DNA from: JAURDE01 sp965365285
Lineage (GTDB): Bacteria > Bdellovibrionota > Bacteriovoracia > Bacteriovoracales > Bacteriovoracaceae
Assembly: GCA_965365285.1 (NCBI GenBank)
Contig: CBDUBC010000005.1
Coordinates: 1-64,000 of the forward strand
Length of the DNA: 64,000 bases
Reading direction: 5' to 3'
Part shown: positions 25,476 through 34,693 of the stretch, piece by piece
How the letters are laid out: each line of letters starts with the position of its first letter
Numbering within the stretch: the first letter of the stretch is position 1
Position numbers and translations under genes: made by a program
Notes under the pieces: generated by a model
Told to the model about the DNA's origin: nothing
What the model saw: the letters and a program-made list of their open reading frames with translations, nothing else
Database searches by the model: none

Positions 25476-26986
25476 TTCTTGCAGTCCACCTTTTTAATAT
25501 CTGATAACGGGATAAAACTTCCATTGGGAAAAGGTTTTACTGGATTAAGACACGTTCGTGCTAACCAAACCACAGAAGGATGCCATAAGTTAATATAGGC
25601 ATAATCCTCATTCACTTTCTTTAAGATCTTTTTAAAATAGCTATTTCTCTCTTGGTTTTCACTCGTCTCAATAGCAAGATCAAGAAGGCGATCGACCTCT
25701 TTATTAATATAGTGCCCTCTGTTTCCCCCTTTAGGACTAATCATTTCTGAACTAAATACAAAATTTAAGATATCAGGACCTGTAAAACCAACCCATTGGG
25801 CCATAACAAGATCAAACTGTCCGCGTTTATATCTTCTCATGAAGTTTCCCCACTCAAGAATCTCTAGGTTTACTTGGATATTCTCTTTTTCGAAACTATT
25901 TTTAATCACATGGACAAGTTCTAAAGCGCCTTTGTTATTAGAAACAATCCAATTTAAAGTAAGAGGTTTTCCATCTCTCTGATAATGATTATTTTTTAGC
26001 TCATAACCAAGTTCTTTAAAATAGGTTCGAGCAAGTTTAGGATTATAATCATCTATGTCAAAGTCGATAAAAACATCTTTAAAAGCAGGACTAAAAATAC
26101 TTTTAGCGAGGAGCCCATTACCCTTAAGTTTGTACTTTAACATGTCTCTTCTCGGTATGAGTAAGCTAAGGGCCTCTCTCATTTTTTTCTCTTTTAGAAG
26201 AGGGCTTTTATGGTTTGGATTAATATAGACAAAGTTTGTACTCTGATTCTCCCATTTCATAATTTTTTCTGAATAGTTTTTTAAAATCCAATTAATTTTT
26301 CTCGGAGACATATCACCAAGGACCACATCTACCTCTTGATTAATCAGCTTGAGTGCCATTGTGGTTTCATCTCGCACAACTTTAAAAATAAGATTAGGGT
26401 TTTTCTTAGAGTGCAGTTCAATTGAGAGCTCTCCTGGTCTTGCCAGACGATACTCCCCTATTCCAATTGGGTTTCTGTGAGTTTTTGAAAATGGAATTTT
26501 AAGAATCTTTAATAAAACAAGATTGGAGAGGTGATCGAGCTCAAATTTGCCGTAAATAAGTTCAAATTCATACTTAGAAATTATGTTTACTTTTTTTATT
26601 TTTCTAAAGGCAAAACGAAAAATGGAATTTATATCTGGACTTGTAAAATAACGGACACTCTCTAAAACATGTTTAGAAGTAACAGGCCCGCCATCCCAAA
26701 ATGTTAGATTTTCTTTAAGCTTAAAATAAATACTATATCGATCTTTACTCTTGACCTCACGATAGTCTTCACAAAGGATACAAATAAATTTCATATTCTC
26801 ATCAAGATCGATGAGAGATTTATGAAGCAGCCTATTAATATTTTGGGAGTTCGCATCTGTTCCAAAAAATGGGCTCAAATTGTTAGGAATATTAGAGAGT
26901 CCAATAATAATCTCAGAGGCCCTGACAGATCCCGAAAAAAGGACCAGAATAATTATAATTAGCCGCGCTATACCTCTATTTTTCAT
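25472..26986 (-). CDS. Oligopeptide-type ABC transporter substrate-binding protein (SBP_bac_5)
   Basis: A 504-aa periplasmic binding protein. The signal peptide is residues 1-23 (LIIIILVLFSGSVRA), then IIIGLSNIPNNLSPFFGTDANSQNINRL, LKENLTFWDGGPVTSKHVLES and the family's C-terminal helices. It is an OppA/DppA relative, and no permease or ATPase gene is adjacent. I chose ATG at 26984-26986 because it leads directly into the signal peptide. It is divergent from RNase J, with only 50 bases between starts. Confidence 0.85.
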   Translation of the reverse strand: MKNRGIARLIIIILVLFSGSVRASEIIIGLSNIPNNLSPFFGTDANSQNINRLLHKSLIDLDENMKFICILCEDYREVKSKDRYSIYFKLKENLTFWDGGPVTSKHVLESVRYFTSPDINSIFRFAFRKIKKVNIISKYEFELIYGKFELDHLSNLVLLKILKIPFSKTHRNPIGIGEYRLARPGELSIELHSKKNPNLIFKVVRDETTMALKLINQEVDVVLGDMSPRKINWILKNYSEKIMKWENQSTNFVYINPNHKSPLLKEKKMREALSLLIPRRDMLKYKLKGNGLLAKSIFSPAFKDVFIDFDIDDYNPKLARTYFKELGYELKNNHYQRDGKPLTLNWIVSNNKGALELVHVIKNSFEKENIQVNLEILEWGNFMRRYKRGQFDLVMAQWVGFTGPDILNFVFSSEMISPKGGNRGHYINKEVDRLLDLAIETSENQERNSYFKKILKKVNEDYAYINLWHPSVVWLARTCLNPVKPFPNGSFIPLSDIKKVDCKK

Positions 26987-27036
26987 TTCATTAGAATATA
27001 ATAGCGGGACCAATTATTAAATACAGGGAGTCTTAA

Positions 27037-28593
27037 TTGGCCCAAAACGACTTAACTTTCACCCCACTCGGAGGCCTAGGACGAATAGGCGCCAATATGA
27101 ACCTTATCCAAAGAGGAAATACTCGGGTTATACTGGATTGCGGCATTCTTTTTCCCGATGATAATCCTTTCAATATTGATTATTTAATCCCCGATTATTC
27201 ACATATTTCACCTCCCACGGATCTCATTCTAACTCATGCTCATGAAGATCATTTGGGAGGATTAAGATTGCTGCTTAAAAGGTTTCCACAAATTAAAGTT
27301 CATGCGCCTCAATTTGCTAAAGCACTTATAGAGGCAAAAGGCATTAAGGTTCATGTGGATGAATATCAAAATAAGCAGATGCTTAATTTTGATAACTTTA
27401 TTATTCAACCTCTTAAAGTTGACCACTCTATTCCTGATACATATGGAGTTTTACTAAAAACGGAGGAGCTAGGATTTTTCTATCTCTCTGACTTCAAAAT
27501 CAATATTAAAAATACTGAATTTGATCTTGATTGGCTAAAACAGGAAATGGAATCCTATGGAAAAAGGATCTTATTCGCTGACAGTACAAATATCTTATCT
27601 AGAAATTTAAATACCAAAGAAGAGGAGGATCTTGAAAAGCCTCTTTCGACTTATTTTAATTCTAAAGGCCGCCTTTTTATTACTTTTTTTGCTTCAAACT
27701 CCTTTCGACTACGAACGATTTTGAAATTAGCAAAAGAATATAAAAGGACAGTGGTCACCTATGGCTCTTCTATGGCCAACTATTATAAAGTTGCTAATAA
27801 AACGGGTTTTCTAGAAGAGATCAATTATGGAATCCATGATGTGGACGAGGTCGATATCAAAGACCCCTCTCTAGTCATTCTCGTATCAGGTTGTCAGGGG
27901 GATTTTAAATCAGCTGTTCGAAGGATTGCTTACTCTGAAGATAAATATTTTAAACTTGGAAAAAACGATACCTTTCTCTTTTCTTCCAAAAGTATTCCTG
28001 GGAATGAAGCTAAAATCGCTACCATCTACAACAAAATAGTGGAAACAGGAGCGGAGATCATTACTAGTCAGGATGATTTTGTTCATGTTTCAGGTCACCC
28101 TGGAAAAGATGATCTCAAAAAACTTTATAAGACTGTAGACCCTACTCATTTTATTCCCATTCATGGAGAGAGTTATTTTCTTAAACGTCATAAGGAGTTT
28201 TTTGATTCTCTCTATCCTAATTCTCAATCTAGCTTACTCTTGAATGGTGATGAACTGAATTGTCATAAATGGAAGATCAAGCAAAATGAAGAAAAGGATC
28301 CTACCCTCGTACAAATCAATGACCTACCAATCTCAAAAGATCGTATCAAAGAAAAAAGAAAAATCGCTCAAGGAGGCATCATTCTCATTTCTCTTATTCG
28401 CGATCGAAAAAAATTTCAAATTACCTATCAAGGTCTAAATGATGTGATCGAAAATAAACTGATTCAAAGCACAGTCGATCGCTATCTTAAAAGTAATAAG
28501 CATTACTCATCAGAAGAGCTTCGTATTTTAGTAAGAAAAGCTGTTAGTAAAATTACTGGTATTAAGCCAGAAGTCTTTATTCATGATTTTTAA
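27037..28593 (+). CDS. rnj: Ribonuclease J
   Basis: A 518-aa metallo-beta-lactamase/beta-CASP RNase. The catalytic zinc motif is THAHEDHLGG, later motifs include HVSGHPGKDDLKKL and FIPIHGE, and a C-terminal domain ends in KITGIKPEVFIHDF. It has 5'-to-3' exo- and endonuclease activity in mRNA decay and rRNA maturation. TTG start at 27037, supported by GGGAG upstream. A TATAAT-like box at 26997-27002 may be its -10. The stop overlaps the small zinc-protein gene by 11 bases. Confidence 0.93.
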   Translation: MAQNDLTFTPLGGLGRIGANMNLIQRGNTRVILDCGILFPDDNPFNIDYLIPDYSHISPPTDLILTHAHEDHLGGLRLLLKRFPQIKVHAPQFAKALIEAKGIKVHVDEYQNKQMLNFDNFIIQPLKVDHSIPDTYGVLLKTEELGFFYLSDFKINIKNTEFDLDWLKQEMESYGKRILFADSTNILSRNLNTKEEEDLEKPLSTYFNSKGRLFITFFASNSFRLRTILKLAKEYKRTVVTYGSSMANYYKVANKTGFLEEINYGIHDVDEVDIKDPSLVILVSGCQGDFKSAVRRIAYSEDKYFKLGKNDTFLFSSKSIPGNEAKIATIYNKIVETGAEIITSQDDFVHVSGHPGKDDLKKLYKTVDPTHFIPIHGESYFLKRHKEFFDSLYPNSQSSLLLNGDELNCHKWKIKQNEEKDPTLVQINDLPISKDRIKEKRKIAQGGIILISLIRDRKKFQITYQGLNDVIENKLIQSTVDRYLKSNKHYSSEELRILVRKAVSKITGIKPEVFIHDF

Positions 28594-28969
28594 TTACTTA
28601 AAAAAACTTTTTTCTCCATCTAGAAACTGTCAGAATCATTTTTTTAGAGCAGCGATTAATCAATGTAGTATCTGTGAGAAACTTCTCTGTGAGCATTGCT
28701 GTAAACTGGATAATAAGCTTCCCTTCTGTAAGGAACACCATCAGCTTTTTCAACATAATACTTGGATCAAAGTAAGGTCGGCCATAACTCATGCGGAAGA
28801 TTCATCTCAAGGGATAAGAATCTATAACAAGCGTGAAGCTCTATGGAAAAAAGAGAAAGTTCCAAGTTTTTTAAAAGTTGATTATATATTAAATGAAGAA
28901 AAGGATCTTATAGAATCCCACATCACCCTCTTTTGCTTAGAAGGTGATGTGGAAAAGTTTAAAAATTAA
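28583..28969 (+). CDS. Small B-box-like zinc-binding protein
   Basis: A 128-aa protein with N-terminal spacing C16-x2-H19-x8-C28-x2-C31-x4-C36-x2-C39-x9-C49-x2-H52. This is the two-zinc ligand pattern of B-box fingers, which are far better known in eukaryotic TRIM proteins. The C-terminal half has no recognised domain. It overlaps the rnj stop by 11 bases, so coupled expression with RNase J is likely. It converges with ftsZ with a 4-base overlap. Function is unknown; an RNA- or RNase-associated role is speculative. Confidence 0.65.
   Translation: MIFNYLKKLFSPSRNCQNHFFRAAINQCSICEKLLCEHCCKLDNKLPFCKEHHQLFQHNTWIKVRSAITHAEDSSQGIRIYNKREALWKKEKVPSFLKVDYILNEEKDLIESHITLFCLEGDVEKFKN
28918..28952. terminator. 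Perfect 10-bp inverted repeat at the rnj/ftsZ convergence
   Basis: CCACATCACC (28918-28927) and GGTGATGTGG (28943-28952) form a 10-bp stem with a 15-base loop, inside the last codons of the zinc-protein gene and just past the ftsZ stop on the other strand. No long U-run follows on either strand. A bidirectional terminator or RNA-end barrier is plausible. Confidence 0.5.
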
Positions 28970-30348
28970 TTATTCAGCTCGCTATTATTCTGCTTCTCTC
29001 TCCGTAGATAACTTGGTCTATCTAACTCATCTTCATCAAAATTGATAAATCCAAGTTTTTCTGCAATAGACTTTGTTCGATTTGAAACAGGTCTTTCAGC
29101 AGGAGCTTCAACCTTAGCCTGAGCAGTCTCTTGAGGCATACTTGTTTGAATTTCTTTTTTGTAATTCCTAGAGGCCTCTTGAATAGTTTTTTCTAAAGAA
29201 GAGATTTCTCTTTTTGGTTGTGTTTGAATTGTTCTCTCTTCAACAACTGGCTCTTCAATTTTTTCTTCAAGCTCATACGTTTGTTCAACTGGCCTCGAAA
29301 CCTCTACTCTTTCTTGAACAGGCTGCTCTACTTTTTTTGGCTCAGGCTTCACATCATCCACCTTAACTCTTTCTTTACCACCTAGACCAGTCGCGATAAC
29401 TGTTACTTGAATATCATCTTCCATTTCTTTATCAATTACAGTACCAAAAATGATTTCTGCATCGTCATCAGCAGCTTCCATAATCAGAGTTACGGCTTCA
29501 TGCGTTTCATGCATGCTTAATGTTTCACTACCTGTGATATTGATAATAATTCCAGTCGCACCATCGATGGAAATATCTTCAAGAAGAGGTGAACTAATAG
29601 CCTCAGTCGCAGCTTTAACCGCTCGGTCTGGTCCTGAACAAATCCCTGTACCCATAAGAGAGAGACCCTTATTTGCCATAACCGTACTAACGTCAGCAAA
29701 GTCACAGTTGATATGACCTGTATTATTAATAAGATCAGAGATCCCTCTTACAGCATTTAATAAAACTTCATCAGCCTTTTTAAATGTATCGACTAAAGAG
29801 AGATTATCTCCAGCGAGATAAAGAAGTCTTTGGTTAGGGATCGTGATAAGAGAGTCAACACTTTCTTCTAGGGTTCTTATTCCTTCACCAGCTTGTCTAA
29901 ATCGCCTTTTTCCTTCAAAAAGAAATGGTTTTGTAACAACCCCTACTGTTAAACAGCCAAGCTCTTTAGCAAGCTTTGCAATAACAGGAGCACCACCCGT
30001 TCCTGTACCTCCACCCATTCCGGCAGTGATAAAAACCATGTCTGCACCTTCTAGAACTTCCGAGATTGATTCATATTCATCAAGTGCAGCCTTTCTTCCC
30101 ACTTCTGGATTGGCACCAGCTCCTAAACCTTTAGTGATCTCTGGACCAAGTTGAATCTTAGTTGGTGCGAGGTTAGCATGAAGCGCCTGAATATCGGTAT
30201 TGGCTACAATGTATTCGACTCCCGTTAAACCTGCCTTGATCATAGTGTTAACAGCATTACCGCCGCCACCACCTATACCAATAACTTTAATTTTGGCGCC
30301 TAAAGCGTTCTTTGGACCATTATCTGAAATTTCAAAAATACCACTCAT
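28966..30348 (-). CDS. ftsZ: Cell division GTPase FtsZ
   Basis: A 460-aa tubulin-like GTPase that forms the Z ring. It has GIGGGGGNAVN near the N-terminus, the tubulin signature GGGTGTG (112-118) and the T7-loop region CDFADVSTVM near 220. A long acidic/proline linker (about 325-430) precedes a C-terminal peptide, LDRPSYLRRE, with an 8-residue tail. That peptide is the FtsA/ZipA-type docking motif. ftsA lies 14 bases upstream. It is the last gene of the dcw cluster. Confidence 0.97.
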   Translation of the reverse strand: MSGIFEISDNGPKNALGAKIKVIGIGGGGGNAVNTMIKAGLTGVEYIVANTDIQALHANLAPTKIQLGPEITKGLGAGANPEVGRKAALDEYESISEVLEGADMVFITAGMGGGTGTGGAPVIAKLAKELGCLTVGVVTKPFLFEGKRRFRQAGEGIRTLEESVDSLITIPNQRLLYLAGDNLSLVDTFKKADEVLLNAVRGISDLINNTGHINCDFADVSTVMANKGLSLMGTGICSGPDRAVKAATEAISSPLLEDISIDGATGIIINITGSETLSMHETHEAVTLIMEAADDDAEIIFGTVIDKEMEDDIQVTVIATGLGGKERVKVDDVKPEPKKVEQPVQERVEVSRPVEQTYELEEKIEEPVVEERTIQTQPKREISSLEKTIQEASRNYKKEIQTSMPQETAQAKVEAPAERPVSNRTKSIAEKLGFINFDEDELDRPSYLRREKQNNSELNN

Positions 30349-30362
30349 ATATTCCTCCCAAT

Positions 30363-31601
30363 TTAAAAAATTTCTCTAAAAACACTCTTAATTGAATCAC
30401 TCAGTCGCCCCAAGATATCGTGGTTCACCATATCTGCAGGGATCTCCTCCGAGTACTGGTATTTCCCTTTACTCGCCTCAATTAAAAGCCCTAATACTGT
30501 TGAAAATTTTGGATTTCTCATTATATTGGTCATCCCACCAAAGCTTTGCGGATAGCCAACTTTCACAGGTCTCTCTAGAATATATTCAGCAAGCTCAGGA
30601 AGATCAGCAATTAAGCCTCCCCCTCCAGTAATGACATAACCACCTGTGATTTTTTCATCAAGCTCTTTATCGGAAATAATATTTTTAATAATTTGAAAGA
30701 GCTCTTCTGCTCTTGCCTCGAGTACTTCACTTATCTGACCAACACTTACGTCTCGAGGCTTAGTTCCACTTAATCCCTGAACTGAAATAGAGGTAGATTG
30801 ATTAAGTTTCTCTTTTAGAACAGAGCCATGATTTACTTTTACTCTTTCCGCTTCATTATGTGGGATTTTAAGAGCAACCGCGAGGTCGTTAGTAAAGTGA
30901 TTACCTCCTACTGGGATGATATGAGAATGGATTAGACTACCATCATGCCAAATGGCCACATCGGTTGTTCCCCCACCAATATCAATAAGAACGACGCCCA
31001 TTTCTTTTTCTTCTGATGTTAAAACGGCTTCAGAGCTTGCAATGGGCTGTAGAATTATTTTTTCTGTATGTAGACCAGCGTGCTCTACACATTTCACAAG
31101 ATTTTGAATAAGACTTATTTCTCCAGTTACGACATGAACATTACATTCTAATCGGACACCTACCATTCCCTCTGGATTCTTAATTCCCGAGGTATTATCT
31201 ACTTTGTATTCTTGTGGAATAATATGAAGAATTTCACGATCACTTGGAATGACGACGGCCTTAGCAGCCTCTAGAACTCGTTCTACATCATCATGACTAA
31301 TTTCTTTATTTTTAATTGCGACAACACCTGAACTATTAAAGCTATAGATATGGTTACCAGCAATTCCAATTGTGGCCGTACCAAATTTAATTCCGGCCAT
31401 AAGCCTTGCTTCCTCTAGGGAGGCTTTTATAGAACGAACCGTTTTATCAACATTAACTACTTGGCCTTTTTTAAGACCATAACTGGGGTGCGTGCCTATT
31501 CCTATGATTTCGATTTCTGAGTCTGGCCTTTGATAACCCACGATGGTGCATACCTTGGTGGTACCAATGTCGAGACCAACAATGATATTTTTATCGCTCA
31601 T
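30363..31601 (-). CDS. ftsA: Cell division protein FtsA
   Basis: A 412-aa actin-like ATPase that tethers FtsZ to the membrane. It has VGLDIGTTKVCTIVG (phosphate 1), VLIDIGGGTTDVAIW (phosphate 2), YVITGGGGLIADLPELAE (adenosine) and a C-terminal amphipathic tail (DSIKSVFREIF). Length is typical. It lies between ftsQ (62-base gap) and ftsZ (14-base gap). Confidence 0.96.
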   Translation of the reverse strand: MSDKNIIVGLDIGTTKVCTIVGYQRPDSEIEIIGIGTHPSYGLKKGQVVNVDKTVRSIKASLEEARLMAGIKFGTATIGIAGNHIYSFNSSGVVAIKNKEISHDDVERVLEAAKAVVIPSDREILHIIPQEYKVDNTSGIKNPEGMVGVRLECNVHVVTGEISLIQNLVKCVEHAGLHTEKIILQPIASSEAVLTSEEKEMGVVLIDIGGGTTDVAIWHDGSLIHSHIIPVGGNHFTNDLAVALKIPHNEAERVKVNHGSVLKEKLNQSTSISVQGLSGTKPRDVSVGQISEVLEARAEELFQIIKNIISDKELDEKITGGYVITGGGGLIADLPELAEYILERPVKVGYPQSFGGMTNIMRNPKFSTVLGLLIEASKGKYQYSEEIPADMVNHDILGRLSDSIKSVFREIF

Positions 31602-31663
31602 GAGAGTCCTTTCTCATATTTTGAATGGAATCATTCCACTCTTAGACTTGCGTCTAGTAAATT

Positions 31664-32404
31664 TTAGAATTTGTCACTGAACCTGACAACTACTTTCTTG
31701 AGGTTCGTCATGTTGATAACGGTAGGGATTTTCTTTTTTGTTTTCATGTGAGCGAGAAGTCTTTGTAATTTCTCAACCTTTTCGCTCCACTGTTCATTAC
31801 CAAAAAATGTTGATGTTGGAGAACCATTGATAGATAAAATGATTGTAAGATCATTAGAGTTATCAAGAATTATTTCAGACGTCATTTTTTGAATCTCTGG
31901 TCCCATCTCATGGATAAGATCAGTAATTTCCAACCTTTTCGCCTTATCAATAAGCTTCACGGGTAATGCGAGACTTGGAAGATTTCCTTTTAACTTTTTC
32001 TCTTCTCTTAGAATTACTTCGTAAGTTGGATCATAAAGCTCACCGTCATCGACTAGGATGGCCTCATAAGAGTCTAGTCCGCCATCTTTATATACCTGAA
32101 CTTTAGTCAGTGGTTTTGGACAATTAAATTTAAACTTTAAAAGATCTTTAAGAGGATTATAGTTCACTTTATAGCTAGCTATAAAATGCTTCTCTTTTAG
32201 GTCTTCTTGAAGAATCATTTCCTTAACGTCATATAGAGATTTATTTTTTTCAAACTCTTTAACAAGTTTAAGTGTCAGAGTTCCCGCAGTCCGAGACGGA
32301 CAATTTCCAAAAAAGGTTCGATACTTAATTTCACCATCTTTGGAGGGAGGCGTATTTGAGAAAGCGGTACTTGCGAACAGAAGAGAGAGAAAAATTATTT
32401 TCAT
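31664..32404 (-). CDS. ftsQ: Divergent FtsQ-like divisome protein with a signal-peptide-like N-terminus
   Basis: A 246-aa protein in the ftsQ position, between murB (4-base overlap) and ftsA. The central and C-terminal region (LPSLALPVKLIDKAK, KVVVRFSD at the end) resembles the FtsQ beta domain. Unlike standard FtsQ, there is no cytoplasmic N-terminal tail. The sequence begins with a short hydrophobic stretch (MKIIFLSLLFASTAFS) that looks like a cleavable signal peptide. Identification rests mainly on gene order and low-level similarity, so another envelope protein remains possible. Confidence 0.6.
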   Translation of the reverse strand: MKIIFLSLLFASTAFSNTPPSKDGEIKYRTFFGNCPSRTAGTLTLKLVKEFEKNKSLYDVKEMILQEDLKEKHFIASYKVNYNPLKDLLKFKFNCPKPLTKVQVYKDGGLDSYEAILVDDGELYDPTYEVILREEKKLKGNLPSLALPVKLIDKAKRLEITDLIHEMGPEIQKMTSEIILDNSNDLTIILSINGSPTSTFFGNEQWSEKVEKLQRLLAHMKTKKKIPTVINMTNLKKVVVRFSDKF

Positions 32405-33312
32405 AGTTTTACTTCAAGTTCAAATTCCTTACCATACTGAAGAGCGAGCTCAGACTTTAACAATGTTAAAAGCTTTTGAACGTCTTCTTTGGTCGCCCCA
32501 CCTTTATTGATGAGAAAATTAGCGTGCACATGACTTACTTGAGCACCACCAATTGTGAACCCCTTTAAACCCATTATATCTAGAAATTTTCCTGCAGGGC
32601 AAGAACTCGAGTTTTTCTCTCCACTTTCTTCATAATTTTTAAACATACAACCACAGGTTTTATCGTTTAACGGCTGTGTTGTATTACGATAACTTAAATA
32701 ATCTTTTATTTGCTGACCGACTCCAGGACTAACTCCATGGTGAGTAAGCTCCACCTCGTAAATTACATCACTTTCCTCAAGAAAATTATTGGCCCGATAT
32801 CTAAAATCTTTAGCAGTAGTCACTCTTTCATGGTGATTTCCAAACCGATCTACATATTTCACTTTTTTAACAAGAGACCCGATTTCTCCAAGTCTTGTTC
32901 CTGCATTCATAAAAACAGCTCCACCCAAAGTAGCCGGAATACCCGTAAAAGCTTCCCACCCTTTAAGTTCATATTTAATTGCCTGAGAAGTAAGAACGTT
33001 AAGGGGAATCGATGCCGGTAAGGTATAGATAGATTTAACAGCGCTAAAAATATTTTTATCATATCCAAAATCAAGTTTTAGATAAGGAAAATCTGAAACT
33101 TGAGGGAGGATCTGATTCGCCCCAAGGCCAAGGACTCTAAAATTGAGTTCATGAGATTTTAAAAGTTTTAATACTGAGACAAGTGCATCTAAATTACGAA
33201 CCGTAATTAAATGCCCCTGAGCTTTGAGATTTAAGGTCGATCGTTTTGAGAGGTCTTTATCCAACTCAATATCAACAGATTGAATACCTTCAAGATCCTT
33301 AATTAAATTCAT
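32401..33312 (-). CDS. murB: UDP-N-acetylenolpyruvoylglucosamine reductase
   Basis: A 303-aa FAD enzyme making UDP-MurNAc. FAD-binding and active-site motifs are LGLGANQILP, TGIPATLGGAVFMNAG, FRYRANNFLEE (R173) and CGCMFKN. The catalytic proton donor, usually serine in the GS-x-FKNP segment, is cysteine here (C222). The start at 33312 is preferred because it produces a 14-base overlap with the murC 3' end; the longer form overlaps by 83. Confidence 0.9.
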   Translation of the reverse strand: MNLIKDLEGIQSVDIELDKDLSKRSTLNLKAQGHLITVRNLDALVSVLKLLKSHELNFRVLGLGANQILPQVSDFPYLKLDFGYDKNIFSAVKSIYTLPASIPLNVLTSQAIKYELKGWEAFTGIPATLGGAVFMNAGTRLGEIGSLVKKVKYVDRFGNHHERVTTAKDFRYRANNFLEESDVIYEVELTHHGVSPGVGQQIKDYLSYRNTTQPLNDKTCGCMFKNYEESGEKNSSSCPAGKFLDIMGLKGFTIGGAQVSHVHANFLINKGGATKEDVQKLLTLLKSELALQYGKEFELEVKL

Positions 33313-34693
33313 ACTTAATAACTTCTCTAATCTTCTTTCCAATGGTTCCCGCTCCCAACACCAAAAAGGTGGTATTCTCATCTTGGGATGACTTTAGAAT
33401 ATCAGATATTTCATGAAGTTCTATATTCTTTACGAGTTCAGGATGAATTCGATTGATATCGTTAGCAAGAACTAGAGAATTAATACCTGAGATTTCTTTT
33501 TCACTAGCAGGATAAATTGGACAAAGATATACCTCGTGAGCTTGATTAAAACAGTGAAGAAATTCATTCCAACACTCTTTGGTGCGTGAAAATCGATGCG
33601 GTTCAAAGATGACTTTGATTTTTCTATCAGGTCTAGTTTCAACTGCCGCTTTAATTGTAGCACTAATCTCTGTTGGGTGATGTCCATAATCATCGATAAT
33701 TTCTAGGTTTTCTCTTTTTACAAGAGTTTGAAATCTTCTTCCAACACCCTTAAAGGCTTCAATACTCTTAGCGATGGAATCAAGACTCAGACCAAGTTTA
33801 TGGCTAAGAGTAATTGCTCCTAAAGCATTAAGAACATTGTGACGACCGGGAAGGTTGATTTTTATATTGATTTCAAATTTATCAGAAATAAAAAGATCAA
33901 ACTCACAGTTATTTTCATAAAGCTTAATATCTCTCGCTTCATAATCTAGCTTACCCTCATACTCTTCTCTTAATCCAAAAAGAGCATAAGGCTTTTTCAT
34001 ATTCTTTCTTAGTTCTTGAAGCCTTTTATCATGGGCGTTGAGTGCACATACTCCATAAAAAGGAATTTTATTAGCAAACTCTTCAAAAGCTTCCATAAGA
34101 TTCATTTCACTCTTATAGTGATTCATATGATCTAGATCGATATTAGTAATAACTGACAAAATAGGATTTAGGAGTAAAAAGGATCCATCACTCTCGTCAG
34201 CTTCGGCAACGAGATACTCTCCTTTACCGATATTAGCGTGACCATTGAGATTTTCGACAATCCCACCAATCACATAAGTTGGATCAAAACCTCCACCCTG
34301 AAGAATCGTAGCAAGAAAGCTTGTTGTAGTGGTTTTTCCATGGGTACCTGCAACTGCAACCCCTTTTTTAAGCCTCATGAGTTCAGCAAGCATTTCAGCT
34401 CTTCTCATGATAGGAATTTTCTTTTCTTTAGCGGCCTTAAATTCGGGATTTTTATCGTTGATTGCAGAGCTGTAGACGATTGTGGTTTGGTCAGTGATAT
34501 TTTTTGCTTCATGCCCGATATAAATCTCAGCACCCATTTGAATCAATCTCTCCACAGTGGAGGAATGAGAAATATCACTACCGGTAACGCAATAACCCAT
34601 TTTTAATAAAATCTCAGCAATACCGCTCATACCGATACCGCCAATTCCAATGAAGTGAATTTTCACAAAAGGATTACATTTGATGTCTTGCAT
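33299..34693 (-). CDS. murC: UDP-N-acetylmuramate-L-alanine ligase
   Basis: A 464-aa Mur ligase. It has an N-terminal Rossmann region (HFIGIGGIGMSGIAEIL), P-loop GTHGKTTTT (116-124), NIDLDHMNHY with the catalytic D-H, and AFKGVGRRFQ. All ATP and Mg-binding residues are intact. I start at ATG 34693, which leaves a 20-base overlap with ftsW; an in-frame start at 34723 is possible. In most dcw clusters murG lies between ftsW and murC; here they overlap. Confidence 0.93.
   Translation of the reverse strand: MQDIKCNPFVKIHFIGIGGIGMSGIAEILLKMGYCVTGSDISHSSTVERLIQMGAEIYIGHEAKNITDQTTIVYSSAINDKNPEFKAAKEKKIPIMRRAEMLAELMRLKKGVAVAGTHGKTTTTSFLATILQGGGFDPTYVIGGIVENLNGHANIGKGEYLVAEADESDGSFLLLNPILSVITNIDLDHMNHYKSEMNLMEAFEEFANKIPFYGVCALNAHDKRLQELRKNMKKPYALFGLREEYEGKLDYEARDIKLYENNCEFDLFISDKFEINIKINLPGRHNVLNALGAITLSHKLGLSLDSIAKSIEAFKGVGRRFQTLVKRENLEIIDDYGHHPTEISATIKAAVETRPDRKIKVIFEPHRFSRTKECWNEFLHCFNQAHEVYLCPIYPASEKEISGINSLVLANDINRIHPELVKNIELHEISDILKSSQDENTTFLVLGAGTIGKKIREVIKYEFN

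Noticed and set aside
33299..33381. A longer MurB start at 33381
   Set aside because: It adds 23 residues (MRIPPFWCWERE...) that do not resemble MurB and would increase the overlap with murC to 83 bases.
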